IMG/VR virus record: IMGVR_UViG_3300044624_000956
Coordinates: 1 to 35,058 of that record
DNA length: 35,058 nt
Source: a virus
Reading direction: 5' to 3' (one strand)
Part shown: in pieces, positions 1-7,044 of the stretch
Layout of the letters: every line of letters begins with the position of its first letter
Numbering within the stretch: position 1 is the first letter of the stretch
The notes under the pieces: generated by a model
What the model saw: only the letters and a program-made list of their open reading frames with translations
What the model was told of the DNA's origin: nothing
Database searches by the model: none
Program-made: the position numbers and the translations under genes

Positions 1-1
1 C

Positions 2-64
2 AATGACAGTCAATTACGCGGTATTCGTGCTATGAGTAATGATGGCTTTATGAGTGCTGGTTAA
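2..64 (+). CDS. C-terminal end of upstream structural gene, probably tail tube gp19 (partial)
   Basis: An open frame enters the window at base 2 and stops at TAA 62-64; its last 20 residues end in RAMSNDGFMSAG. Only the tail end is visible, so family membership cannot be read from motifs. In T4-like phages the gene directly before portal gene 20 is gene 19 (tail tube), so gp19 is inferred from synteny alone. The 72 bases between this stop and the portal start hold no convincing gene or promoter. Confidence 0.5.
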   Translation, partial: NDSQLRGIRAMSNDGFMSAG

Positions 65-136
65 TTGCGTATTGAAACATGGCAACAGAACTGCGTTTGA
101 TTGTGCCTTAACAATTACATTTTGGAAATTTGATCC

Positions 137-1834
137 ATGTCATGGAAAAAGTATTTTACACCAGTTAAGTTAGACAATCAAATGGGTTCGTCTAGTCCAA
201 TCTCTGGTGGTGGCCGTCCAGGTCCTGCTCGTGCTAATTATTCTAGCTATCTTCCTGATGTCTATGCAGGCACCCCTAATCGTATTGAACGTTATATGCA
301 GTATGACACCATGGATATGGATTCAGAAGTCAACGCCGCCCTAGATATTCTAGCAGAGTTCTGCACACAGAAAGACAAAGAAAATGCCACTCCTTTTCAA
401 ACTTTCTATAGAGGCAATCCCACTAGTACTGAAGTTAAACTCATAAAAGAAAGTCTTCAGAAATGGACCAAACAACAACAATTTGAAACTAGAATTTTTC
501 GCATAGTTAGAAACGCTTTCAAGTATGGCGACGTATTTTTTATCCGTGATCCTGAAACCAAAAAATGGTTGTTTGTGGATGCAGCCAAGGTCACTAAAAT
601 TATTGTTAACGAATCAGAAGGCAAAATTCCAGAACAATATGTAGTCAAAGACATTAATTTTAATTTTAAAAATTTAATTGCAGTTACTCCACACGGCACA
701 ACAAATACCAGTCCAAGTGGAACATCAACAAGCTATTCAGGCGGTAGTCAAGGTAGAGGCATGGTAGGCAATGTTAGTCAACCTCCAGGAACTAGATTTC
801 ACAATCAAACCAACGAAGTCACAGTTGATGCCAAAAACGTAATTCATATCAGTTTATCAGAAGGACTAGATGCAAACTATCCTTTTGGTAATTCATTATT
901 AGAATCAGTATTCAAAGTCTACAAGCAGAAAGAATTGCTTGAAGATGCTATTATTATCTATCGTGTACAACGTGCTCCTGAAAGACGTATATTCTATATT
1001 GACGTTGGAAATATGCCTGCACACATGGCCATGAGCTTTGTAGAACGTGTTAAAAACGAAATTCAACAAAGACGTATTCCGTCATCAACAGGTGGCGGCA
1101 ATAATGTTATTGATGCCAGCTACAATCCTCTAAGTGCTTCAGAAGACTACTTCTTTCCACAGACCGCTGAAGGACGTGGATCAAAAGTTGACACACTAGC
1201 AGGCGGTACAAATCTTGGTGAGATCACAGATCTACGCTTTTTTACCAACAAGTTATTCCGTGCTTTGAGAATACCGGCAGCCTACTTGCCCACAGGAATT
1301 GAAGAAGCTTCAAACACGGTTGCTGACGGAAAGGTAGGCACAGCTTATATTCAAGAATTACGTTTTAACAAATATTGCGAACGTTTACAAAACAGTATTG
1401 TGGAAACATTTGATTTGGAATTCAAGTTATGGATGGAAAGCAATGGTGTAAACATTGACCCAAGTCTATTTGAATTAAAGTTTAACCCTCCACAAAACTT
1501 TGCGGCCTATCGTCAAAGTGAACTAGATACTGCCCGTGCAGCTACATTTGCACAGCTACAAGAAATTCCACATCTCAGCAAACGGTTTGCTATGAAACGA
1601 TTCTTGGGCATGACTCAAGAAGAGATTACAGAAAACGAACGCATGTGGAGAGAAGAACAAGGCGGCAATCTAAAACCAGTGCTAGATGCCGGCGGCCAAA
1701 TGAGATCTGTGGGAATTACTCCTGCAGGAACACAGGCAGATCTAGCAAGTCAGGCAGAAGAAGCGCCAGAAGAAGCACCAGTAGACACAGGCGCAGAAGG
1801 CGAAGCTGCGCCAGCAGAAGCACCGGCCCAGTGA
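137..1834 (+). CDS. 20: Portal vertex protein gp20
   Basis: 565 residues against 524 in T4. The portal dodecamer sits at one capsid vertex, initiates prohead assembly and forms the channel for DNA packaging and tail attachment. The core conserved in T4-type portals is visible: GDVFFIRDP near 131-139, YPFGNSLLESVFK near 248-260, YRVQRAPERRIFYIDVGNMP at 275-294, and a block with GRGSKVDTLAGGTNLGEI at 346-363. A low-complexity Ser/Gly/Thr/Gln stretch at about 187-228 and an Ala/Glu/Pro-rich C-terminal tail (about 535-565) look like lineage-specific additions. The ATG has a weak GGAA about 9 bases upstream and the N-terminus MSWKKYF fits the family. It heads the head-gene module. The assignment rests on these motifs plus the following gp21-gp22-gp23 order. 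Confidence 0.95.
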   Translation: MSWKKYFTPVKLDNQMGSSSPISGGGRPGPARANYSSYLPDVYAGTPNRIERYMQYDTMDMDSEVNAALDILAEFCTQKDKENATPFQTFYRGNPTSTEVKLIKESLQKWTKQQQFETRIFRIVRNAFKYGDVFFIRDPETKKWLFVDAAKVTKIIVNESEGKIPEQYVVKDINFNFKNLIAVTPHGTTNTSPSGTSTSYSGGSQGRGMVGNVSQPPGTRFHNQTNEVTVDAKNVIHISLSEGLDANYPFGNSLLESVFKVYKQKELLEDAIIIYRVQRAPERRIFYIDVGNMPAHMAMSFVERVKNEIQQRRIPSSTGGGNNVIDASYNPLSASEDYFFPQTAEGRGSKVDTLAGGTNLGEITDLRFFTNKLFRALRIPAAYLPTGIEEASNTVADGKVGTAYIQELRFNKYCERLQNSIVETFDLEFKLWMESNGVNIDPSLFELKFNPPQNFAAYRQSELDTARAATFAQLQEIPHLSKRFAMKRFLGMTQEEITENERMWREEQGGNLKPVLDAGGQMRSVGITPAGTQADLASQAEEAPEEAPVDTGAEGEAAPAEAPAQ

Positions 1835-1840
1835 TAAATA
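1833..1840 (+). promoter_or_regulatory. T4-type late promoter GATAAATA
   Basis: GATAAATA matches the T4 late-promoter core TATAAATA (recognised by gp55-type sigma) at 7 of 8 positions and overlaps the gp20 stop codon. With T4 spacing, transcription would start about 6 bases after the box, at about 1846, essentially at the ATG of the next gene. Confidence 0.65.
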
Positions 1841-1844
1841 TCAT

Positions 1845-2096
1845 ATGCTCCTACTAGAATTCCTTTATTTCAATGACAACAACAACGACTTTGCAGTTGA
1901 TCGTCGTTATGAAAATAACAAAGACAGCTCTGTGCTCAAAAGAAGTGACACTAGAAAAACTCGTCTAACACTAAGACAAATCAATAGACTGCGCATGCAG
2001 GCAGAAGCACACGACTATGAGCGTGATTCTGAATTAGAATTTGTAAGACAGATGTATGGAGCACCAGCAGGTGAAGCAGAGCAACCAGCAGAATAA
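1845..2096 (+). CDS. Small conserved T4-like protein between gp20 and gp21 (unknown function)
   Basis: 83 residues, charged. The basic centre reads RKTRLTLRQINRLR at about 37-50, followed by a helical, acidic EAHDYERDSELEFVRQMYG. A protein of this size and pattern commonly sits between the portal and the core/protease genes in marine T4-like phages; in T4 this position is held by the small prohead core proteins gp67/gp68. A role in the prohead core is therefore plausible, but inferred from position. There is no Shine-Dalgarno before the ATG, which lies 4 bases after a late promoter, so a leaderless mRNA is possible. Its 3' end overlaps the start of the next gene. Confidence 0.75.
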   Translation: MLLLEFLYFNDNNNDFAVDRRYENNKDSSVLKRSDTRKTRLTLRQINRLRMQAEAHDYERDSELEFVRQMYGAPAGEAEQPAE

Positions 2097-2712
2097 CGTT
2101 GCATTTGTACTAGGCAACGGCACCAGCAGGCGCAGTTTAAACCATAACAGCTTACTAGATAAGGGCATAGTCTACGCCTGTAATGCCATGTACAGAGAAT
2201 TTGAACCGCACTATCTCATAGCTGTAGATGTTAAAATGGTCAATGAAATAGTAGCATCTGGTTATAACAAAACACATGCTGTATGGACCAATCCCAACAA
2301 AGGCATTAGTACCAAGCATCATCTCAATCTATTCAATCCACACAAGGGGTGGAGCAGTGGTCCTACAGCTCTTTGGTTTGCCAGCGAGCAGGGACATAGA
2401 GACATTTATATTTTTGGATTCGATTTTCAAGGTCTGCAGGGTAGATTCAACAATATGTACGCAGATACCTACAACTATAAAAAAACCAGCGACACAGCCA
2501 CCTTCCATGGCAATTGGCTAAGTCAGACCGAAAGAACTATCAAAGATTTTAGACATACTCAATATTATCGTGTAATCAATCCAGGAGACTTTGTACCCGA
2601 TCAACTGGGCATACAGATCAAAAACATCAAGCACATCACCTATGACGACTTCAACAGTCGTTTTCCTGGCTGTACTTATACAGCAGAAACTGTTCAAAAA
2701 ACTACCATTTAA
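2056..2712 (+). CDS. DUF115/'norphogenetic'-type protein, possible glycosyltransferase-like enzyme
   Basis: 218 residues from ATG 2056. GTG 2071 is a credible alternative start because GGAG (2058-2061) lies 9 bases before it, giving MKQSNQQNNVAFVLGNG. The N-terminal Rossmann-like motif VAFVLGNGTSRRSL (15-28), then YACNAMYREFEPHYLIAVD (40-58), and later SSGPTALWFASEQGHRDIYI plus FGFDF (100-124) resemble proteins annotated in marine phages as 'norphogenetic protein' and, more distantly, DUF115/MptE-like or sialyltransferase-like proteins that begin with GNGPS and contain a DxK/GxDF pattern. The substrate is unknown. It is embedded among head genes, overlapping the preceding gene by about 40 bases, so it is expressed with them. 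It is not a T4 head gene; whether it acts on virion proteins or host glycans cannot be told from sequence. Confidence 0.7.
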   Translation: MEHQQVKQSNQQNNVAFVLGNGTSRRSLNHNSLLDKGIVYACNAMYREFEPHYLIAVDVKMVNEIVASGYNKTHAVWTNPNKGISTKHHLNLFNPHKGWSSGPTALWFASEQGHRDIYIFGFDFQGLQGRFNNMYADTYNYKKTSDTATFHGNWLSQTERTIKDFRHTQYYRVINPGDFVPDQLGIQIKNIKHITYDDFNSRFPGCTYTAETVQKTTI

Positions 2713-2732
2713 CCCCAGATTGTAATCATAGT

Positions 2733-2740
2733 GTTAAATA
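2733..2740 (+). promoter_or_regulatory. T4-type late promoter GTTAAATA
   Basis: GTTAAATA keeps the TAAATA core of T4 late promoters. It lies in the 64-base gap before the acidic core gene, 36 bases upstream of its ATG and ahead of a strong AAGGAGAA ribosome binding site (2763-2770). It would drive the core-gp21-gp22-gp23 unit that ends at the terminator at 6662. Confidence 0.65.
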
Positions 2741-2776
2741 AAAGCACAGCCTAACCATCTTGAAGGAGAATATAAC

Positions 2777-3691
2777 ATGGCAGAAAAATCACTACTTGAG
2801 CAGATGCTCGAGCGTTTGGTCAATGACGATCAAGCTAAAGCAGAAGAATTATTCCACGAGTACGTAGTTGGAAAATCTCGTGAGATCTACGAAAATCTAA
2901 TCGAAGCTGAAATGGCTGACGATGAAGAAACAGATCCAGAAGATCCAGAAGTCAAAGAAGAATCAGAAGTCGATGAAGAAAACGACTTGGACGAAGAATT
3001 TGAAGAAATTGCCTACGAAGGCGACGACGAAGTTGGCGGCCCAGCAGGTGACATGGGTGATGACCTAGCAGGCGAACTAGGCCCTGAAGAAGAGGGTGAT
3101 GAAGACCTAAGCGCAAACAGCGAAGAAGAATTATTCCAAGACCTAGACAGCATTGTAGACGAACTACAAGCACGTTTTGACAAGCTAGGCGGTGGCGAAG
3201 AAGGTGGTATGGACGGCATGGACGGAATGGACGGCAAAATGAAAGATGATTTCGATCTAGCCACAGTACGTGAATATGTTGAAAAAGTTCCAGGCGGCCA
3301 CGGCGCAGAAAAGAAAGGTCAAGGTGAAGGAGCACTGTCAGGCACAGGCAAACTAAGCCAAGGTTCTAGCACAAATGCCAAGTCTATTGTTGCAGGAAAA
3401 AATGACATGGGTGGTACAACAGCCAACATTCTAGGTAGCAAAGAAGAAGCAGCCAAGTATGTGGGTTCAGGTGGCGGCCAACTAGGCGGATCTAGCCTAT
3501 TCAAAGGTACACCAAAAGAAGATAATGCAGGTAATATCAATGTTCCAGGCGGCAAGGCAGGTGGTGCTTTTTCAACGAAAGAGCCAGGTCATGGTGCAGA
3601 GAAGAAAGGTGAAGCTGAAGGCAAATTTAGCGGCACAGGTGGTTCTTCCGGTTCAGTTGATAAAGCAAGCCTTTTCCGTGGTCGTAGGTAA
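2777..3691 (+). CDS. Acidic prohead core protein (gp67/gp68-like position)
   Basis: 304 residues. Residues 1-45 are helical (KSLLEQMLERLVNDDQ). Residues 46-120 are extremely acidic (runs of D and E), followed by a helix at 113-136 and a Gly/Ser/Lys-rich low-complexity C-terminal half. A GHGAEKKG block appears at about 174-181 and again at 271-278, each followed by a S/FSGTG motif, and SLF(K/R)G occurs at 240-244 and 298-302. Its place just before gp21 and its acidity match T4 prohead core proteins gp67/gp68, which are internal scaffold components cleaved by gp21; it is much longer than either. A possible gp21 site (hydrophobic-x-Glu then Ala) is LIE/A at 41-44. Function is inferred from position and composition. 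Strong ribosome binding site AAGGAGAA. Confidence 0.75.
   Translation: MAEKSLLEQMLERLVNDDQAKAEELFHEYVVGKSREIYENLIEAEMADDEETDPEDPEVKEESEVDEENDLDEEFEEIAYEGDDEVGGPAGDMGDDLAGELGPEEEGDEDLSANSEEELFQDLDSIVDELQARFDKLGGGEEGGMDGMDGMDGKMKDDFDLATVREYVEKVPGGHGAEKKGQGEGALSGTGKLSQGSSTNAKSIVAGKNDMGGTTANILGSKEEAAKYVGSGGGQLGGSSLFKGTPKEDNAGNINVPGGKAGGAFSTKEPGHGAEKKGEAEGKFSGTGGSSGSVDKASLFRGRR
3209..3235 (+). repeat. Three tandem 9-bp units encoding Met-Asp-Gly
   Basis: ATGGACGGC, ATGGACGGA and ATGGACGGC follow one another in frame inside the acidic core gene, giving MDGMDGMDG. Near-identity of the units suggests recent slippage expansion in the linker before the Gly/Ser-rich half. Confidence 0.85.
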
Positions 3692-3700
3692 TAGGACATA

Positions 3701-4330
3701 ATGGTGAAAACTAACCTTAGCGAACAATTGAGTTTCGATCAGGCTAAGATTGTCTTGGAGAGCGAAGAAGAGAACGGTAAGAAATCGCTGCACTTGAACG
3801 GTATCTGCATTCAAGGAGATATCCGTAATCAGAATCAGCGAATTTATTCTTCTCAAGAGATTGGCAAGGCTGTCAAAACGCTCAACGAACAGATCTCTGG
3901 CGGATATTCTGTTTGCGGAGAGTTAGATCATCCTCAGGATTTAAAAATCAATCTAGATCGTGTTAGTCATATGATTACCAAGATGTGGATGGATGGTCCT
4001 AACGGCTACGGAAAACTTAAAATTATCCCAACTCCAATGGGTCAGTTAGTTCAGACCATGTTGGAGTCGGGAGTAAAGTTGGGTGTATCGAGTAGAGGTT
4101 CCGGTGAAGTAGATGGCAGTGGTAATGTTCAAGGTTTTGAAATTATCACAGTTGATATTGTAGCACAACCTAGCGCCCCGGGAGCTTACCCAACTCCAGT
4201 ATACGAACATTTAATGAATACATTAGGTGGAAATCAGGCATTTAAAATAGCACAAGAAGTCAAAGGCGACCCAAAGGCACAGAAATACATAGCAGAGAGT
4301 CTGGTGAAGATCATCAGAGGTCTCAAATAA
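3701..4330 (+). CDS. 21: Prohead maturation protease gp21
   Basis: 209 residues, close to T4 gp21 (212). This is the serine protease (MEROPS U9/S80-type, herpes-assemblin-like fold) that digests the prohead core and trims gp23 before packaging. Visible motifs: GGYSVCGELDHP with candidate catalytic His77, GVKLGVSSRGSGEVDG with candidate Ser130/131, and IITVDIVAQPSAPGAYP with Asp152, which is the expected order H-S-D. The N-terminal ICIQGDIRNQNQRIYS is the usual strand/loop of the family. Start at ATG 3701, 9 bases after the stop of the core gene; the ribosome binding site is weak (AGGA). The next gene is its scaffold substrate gp22. Confidence 0.93.
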   Translation: MVKTNLSEQLSFDQAKIVLESEEENGKKSLHLNGICIQGDIRNQNQRIYSSQEIGKAVKTLNEQISGGYSVCGELDHPQDLKINLDRVSHMITKMWMDGPNGYGKLKIIPTPMGQLVQTMLESGVKLGVSSRGSGEVDGSGNVQGFEIITVDIVAQPSAPGAYPTPVYEHLMNTLGGNQAFKIAQEVKGDPKAQKYIAESLVKIIRGLK

Positions 4331-4345
4331 CAGTAGGAGAATCAC

Positions 4346-5443
4346 ATGCTAGATTTCGTTAAACAGTTGTTTGAAAACAATGTGATTTCCGAAGAACTTA
4401 AATCGGAAATTGAATCAGCTTGGCAAAGCAGAATTCAAGAAAATCGTGACCAAGTCACTGCCACACTTCGTGAAGAATTTGCACAGAAGTACGAGCACGA
4501 CAAGACCGCGATGGTAGAAGCCGTTGAAACAATGTTAGCAGACCGCCTACAGGCAGAGCTATCAGAGTTGGCTGAAGACCGTCAAGGACTTATCGATGCA
4601 CGTACAAAATACACACAAAAAATGAAATCAGATGCTACAGCAATGGAAGCATTTGTATTGAATAATTTGCGCAAAGAACTTGCAGAATTACACGAAGATC
4701 GTAAAGCAGTTGCTAACAACGTTGGTAAATTAGAATCTTTTATCGTGGATGCACTAGCGAAAGAAATCGCGGAATTCCATGCAGATAAGAAAGACTTAGC
4801 TGAAACTAAAGTAAAACTGGTGCGCGAAAGCAAAGCCAAGTTTGAACAGATCAAGAAAGATTTTATTGCTCGCTCATCAACTATCATTCAAGAAACAGTC
4901 TCTAAAGGACTCAAAGCTGAAATGGTACAGTTGCGCGAGGACATTGACGCTGCCCGCAGAAATGATTTTGGCCGCAGAATTTTTGAAAGTTTTGCCAGCG
5001 AGTACGCTGCCAGTCATCTCAATGAGAAGTCTGAAACAGCTAAACTTCTAAGAGTAGTTGCTGCAAAAGAGCAAGAACTTGAAGAAGCAGCAAAAATTGT
5101 TGCAGAAACACAAAAATTAGTAGAAAGTCGTGAACAACAGCTACGTATTGCACAAAACACAATGGATCGCAAAGAAGTTATGAGCGAATTGCTTGGCCCA
5201 TTAGGTGGAGACAAACGTGAAGTGATGAAAGAATTACTTGAGTCAGTTCAGACAGAAAAACTATACACCGCTTATGACAAGTACCTACCTTCAGTAATGA
5301 ATGGTGGCAATGCTCCAGTCAAGAAAGCGTTGACCGAAGGCAAAGAAATTACAGGCGATAAAAATCAGGCACAATCTTTTGGCAGAGAAGAAAAATCTGC
5401 TGAAATTTTTGACATCCGCAGGCTTGCGGGACTAAAAGTTTAA
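4346..5443 (+). CDS. 22: Prohead core scaffolding protein gp22
   Basis: 365 residues, long and mostly helical, with heptad patterning throughout 10-300. This is the main internal scaffold around which gp23 assembles; it is degraded by gp21. An internal motif of the form E(L/I/M)x(E/Q)(L/F)xxD recurs at about 71 (ELSELAEDRQ), 111 (ELAELHEDRK), 140 (EIAEFHADKK) and 192 (EMVQLREDID), suggesting a coiled coil built by duplication. A second repeat, KEVMSELLG (276-284) and REVMKELLE (291-299), follows. The C-terminal 50 residues (TAYDKYLPSVMNG onwards) contain the IRRLAGL motif near the end seen in marine T4-like gp22. AGGAG ribosome binding site at 4334-4338. Identification is from position between gp21 and gp23, helicity and C-terminal pattern. 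Confidence 0.92.
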   Translation: MLDFVKQLFENNVISEELKSEIESAWQSRIQENRDQVTATLREEFAQKYEHDKTAMVEAVETMLADRLQAELSELAEDRQGLIDARTKYTQKMKSDATAMEAFVLNNLRKELAELHEDRKAVANNVGKLESFIVDALAKEIAEFHADKKDLAETKVKLVRESKAKFEQIKKDFIARSSTIIQETVSKGLKAEMVQLREDIDAARRNDFGRRIFESFASEYAASHLNEKSETAKLLRVVAAKEQELEEAAKIVAETQKLVESREQQLRIAQNTMDRKEVMSELLGPLGGDKREVMKELLESVQTEKLYTAYDKYLPSVMNGGNAPVKKALTEGKEITGDKNQAQSFGREEKSAEIFDIRRLAGLKV

Positions 5444-5454
5444 GGAGAACTATA

Positions 5455-6630
5455 ATGTCACAATTACTCGAGTCACGCTGGTCGGAGACCAAAGAAGCTC
5501 TTTTAGAAGGTCTTCAAGGTAACAAGCGTTCAGTAATGGCAACTACTCTAGAAAATACTCGCAAGTATCTAGCTGAAAGTGCTACTGCTGGAGCTACATC
5601 CGCTGGCAACGTTGCAACCCTAAATCGTGTGATCCTTCCAGTGATCAGACGTGTACTACCTACCGTTATTGCTAACGAATTAGTCGGCGTACAACCAATG
5701 ACTGGCCCAGTTGGTCAAATTCATACACTACGTGTTCGCTACTCAGATAGCTTCACAGGTGCTACAGGTGGATCTACAACAGCTGGTGAAGAAGCACTAA
5801 GCCCGTTCAAGATTGCTGAAGGCTATTCTGGTAATACCAACGGTGTAGCTGATGCAACAGCTGCCAAAGAAGGTGTTGCTGGTAACAAACTAAGCATTCA
5901 AATCTTGAAGCAGACAGTTGAAGCCAAGACACGTAAGTTGTCAGCTCGCTGGACATTCGAAGCAGCTCAAGATGCACAAGCCCAACAAGGTATTGACATC
6001 GAAGCTGAGATCATGGCAGCTCTTGCACAAGAGATCACTGCTGAGATCGACCAAGAAGTTCTACGTAGCCTAGGTACTTTGGCTGCTGGCGCAGGCAATA
6101 CAGTAGCGTATGATCAGACAGGTGTGTCTGGTACAGCTACATTCGTTGGTGACGAGCATGCTGCATTGGCAGTTGCTATCAACCGTGTTGCTAACGTGAT
6201 CGCTCAGCGTACACGTCGCGGTGCTGGTAACTGGGCTGTTGTTAGCCCACAAGCATTGACAATTCTTCAAAGTGCTACAACTTCTGCGTTCGCAAGAACA
6301 ACAGAAGGTACATTCGAAGCACCTACAAACACTAAGTTTGTTGGTACATTGAATAGCGCAATGAAAGTGTATGTTAACACATACGCTGCTGATGACAGCG
6401 CAATTGTTGTTGGTTATAAAGGTTCTAGCGAATCTGATGCAGCAGCATTCTATTGCCCATACATTCCATTGATGAGCAGTGGTGTTGTTCTAGACCCAAG
6501 CACATTTGAGCCAGTTGTTTCTTTCATGACCAGATATGGTTATGTTGAGTTAACAAATACTGCTTCATCTCTTGGTAATGCAGCAGACTACCTAGGTCGT
6601 GTAACAATCGCTGGTGTTTCTTATACCTAA
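5455..6630 (+). CDS. 23: Major capsid protein gp23 (HK97 fold, short form)
   Basis: 391 residues against 521 in T4. It forms the capsid hexamers. Conserved blocks: ELVGVQPMTGPVGQIHTLRV (75-94), LKQTVEAKTRKLSARWTFEA (151-170, N-arm/spine helix region), QRTRRGAGNWAVVSPQ (251-266), YKGSSESDAAAFYCPYIPL (321-339) and FEPVVSFMTRYGYVE (351-365). The 60-odd residues before Ser42 are the helical delta-like region; gp21 probably cuts at YLAE/SATAG after Glu41, by analogy with T4's FLTE/A site. The T4 insertion domain, which should lie between about 100 and 148, is reduced to a short Gly/Ala/Thr-rich stretch. AAGGAGA ribosome binding site; the gene is followed by a strong terminator. Confidence 0.96.
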   Translation: MSQLLESRWSETKEALLEGLQGNKRSVMATTLENTRKYLAESATAGATSAGNVATLNRVILPVIRRVLPTVIANELVGVQPMTGPVGQIHTLRVRYSDSFTGATGGSTTAGEEALSPFKIAEGYSGNTNGVADATAAKEGVAGNKLSIQILKQTVEAKTRKLSARWTFEAAQDAQAQQGIDIEAEIMAALAQEITAEIDQEVLRSLGTLAAGAGNTVAYDQTGVSGTATFVGDEHAALAVAINRVANVIAQRTRRGAGNWAVVSPQALTILQSATTSAFARTTEGTFEAPTNTKFVGTLNSAMKVYVNTYAADDSAIVVGYKGSSESDAAAFYCPYIPLMSSGVVLDPSTFEPVVSFMTRYGYVELTNTASSLGNAADYLGRVTIAGVSYT

Positions 6631-6660
6631 TCCGTATTAGCAATTACTACGACAAGTTCA

Positions 6661-6687
6661 AAAAGGCTCTTCGGAGCCTTTTTGTTT
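6661..6687 (+). terminator. Rho-independent terminator after gp23
   Basis: The stem AAAGGCTC / GAGCCTTT (6662-6669 with 6674-6681) closes a C-TTCG-G tetraloop and runs into a T-rich tail. A perfect 8-bp stem with an exceptionally stable UUCG loop, placed right after the capsid gene, fits an intrinsic terminator. Confidence 0.93.
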
Positions 6688-6689
6688 GA

Positions 6690-6697
6690 CTTAAATA
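6690..6697 (+). promoter_or_regulatory. T4-type late promoter CTTAAATA
   Basis: The TAAATA core comes immediately after the gp23 terminator. The predicted start, 6 bases past the box, coincides with the ATG at 6703. Confidence 0.6.
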
Positions 6698-6702
6698 TCG
6701 GT

Positions 6703-6972
6703 ATGAAAGTAGAAAGCGATCAAGATTTTAAAAAATTACAAAATCAATTTAGCTTATGGCGCACACGCTTTCCTATGTTTAGACACGATGTACAACAAAT
6801 AGAACGTATGATAAACATGCACATACAAGAGCATAGTAAAATTATGGTTGCTCACAGGCAAACTCACAGCAGAAGCCATTTAGAACGAGCTCAAAAAGAA
6901 ATAGATTCTATCAATCAGATTATAGCCACAGTAGAAAAATTAGAGTTAATGGCTATGCTGAGTCGCGGATAA
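6703..6972 (+). CDS. Small helical protein downstream of gp23, unknown function
   Basis: 89 residues from ATG 6703. An in-frame TTG at 6682 lies inside the terminator tail and upstream of the promoter, so it is unlikely to be the start. The protein is predicted all-helical and rich in charged and polar residues (RFPMFRHDVQQIERMINMHI, then HSRSHLERAQKEIDSINQII), with heptad-like spacing suggesting a coiled coil. No enzyme motif or membrane segment is visible. In other T4-like phages this slot holds various small genes such as gp3 or uvsY; the sequence does not clearly match either. No Shine-Dalgarno is present, and translation from a leaderless transcript is possible. Confidence 0.7.
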   Translation: MKVESDQDFKKLQNQFSLWRTRFPMFRHDVQQIERMINMHIQEHSKIMVAHRQTHSRSHLERAQKEIDSINQIIATVEKLELMAMLSRG

Positions 6973-6975
6973 ATA
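6968..6975 (+). promoter_or_regulatory. T4-type late promoter GATAAATA
   Basis: It overlaps the stop codon of the preceding small gene. The predicted start at about 6981 gives a leader of about 64 bases ahead of the gene at 7045. Confidence 0.65.
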
Positions 6976-6980
6976 AAGTA

Positions 6981-7044
6981 TCTAGAAAAGATTGTGCGGA
7001 GCCACCGTGCATGACCTAGAACGTCACTCAAAGGAGAAAATCAA
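6981..7044 (+). promoter_or_regulatory. Structured 5' leader with terminal stem-loop
   Basis: From the predicted first base, TCTAG (6981-6985) can pair with CTAGA (7016-7020), and inside it GTGCGG (6994-6999) can pair with CCGTGC (7005-7010, two wobble pairs) around a 5-base loop. The ribosome binding site AAGGAGAA (7031-7038) is left outside the structure. This may protect the 5' end of a highly expressed late mRNA. Confidence 0.4.

Noticed and set aside
79-111. Ten-codon ORF between the gp19-like stop and gp20
   Set aside because: Too short, no ribosome binding site, no recognisable pattern; more likely a chance frame in the spacer.
3209-3235. Met-Asp-Gly triplets considered as a collagen-like domain
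   Set aside because: Only three triplets and no prolines; simple slippage is enough to explain them.
2952-3335. Long open frames on the minus strand opposite the acidic core gene
   Set aside because: They arise from the biased GAA/GAC/GGC codons of the sense gene, read as Leu/Ser/Pro-rich runs; no ribosome binding site, and every supported gene is on the + strand.
6682-6702. TTG start 21 bases upstream of the small gene after gp23
   Set aside because: It lies within the terminator tail and ahead of the late promoter, so it would not be in the transcript; ATG 6703 preferred. The same reasoning rejects TTG 34422 in favour of ATG 34446.
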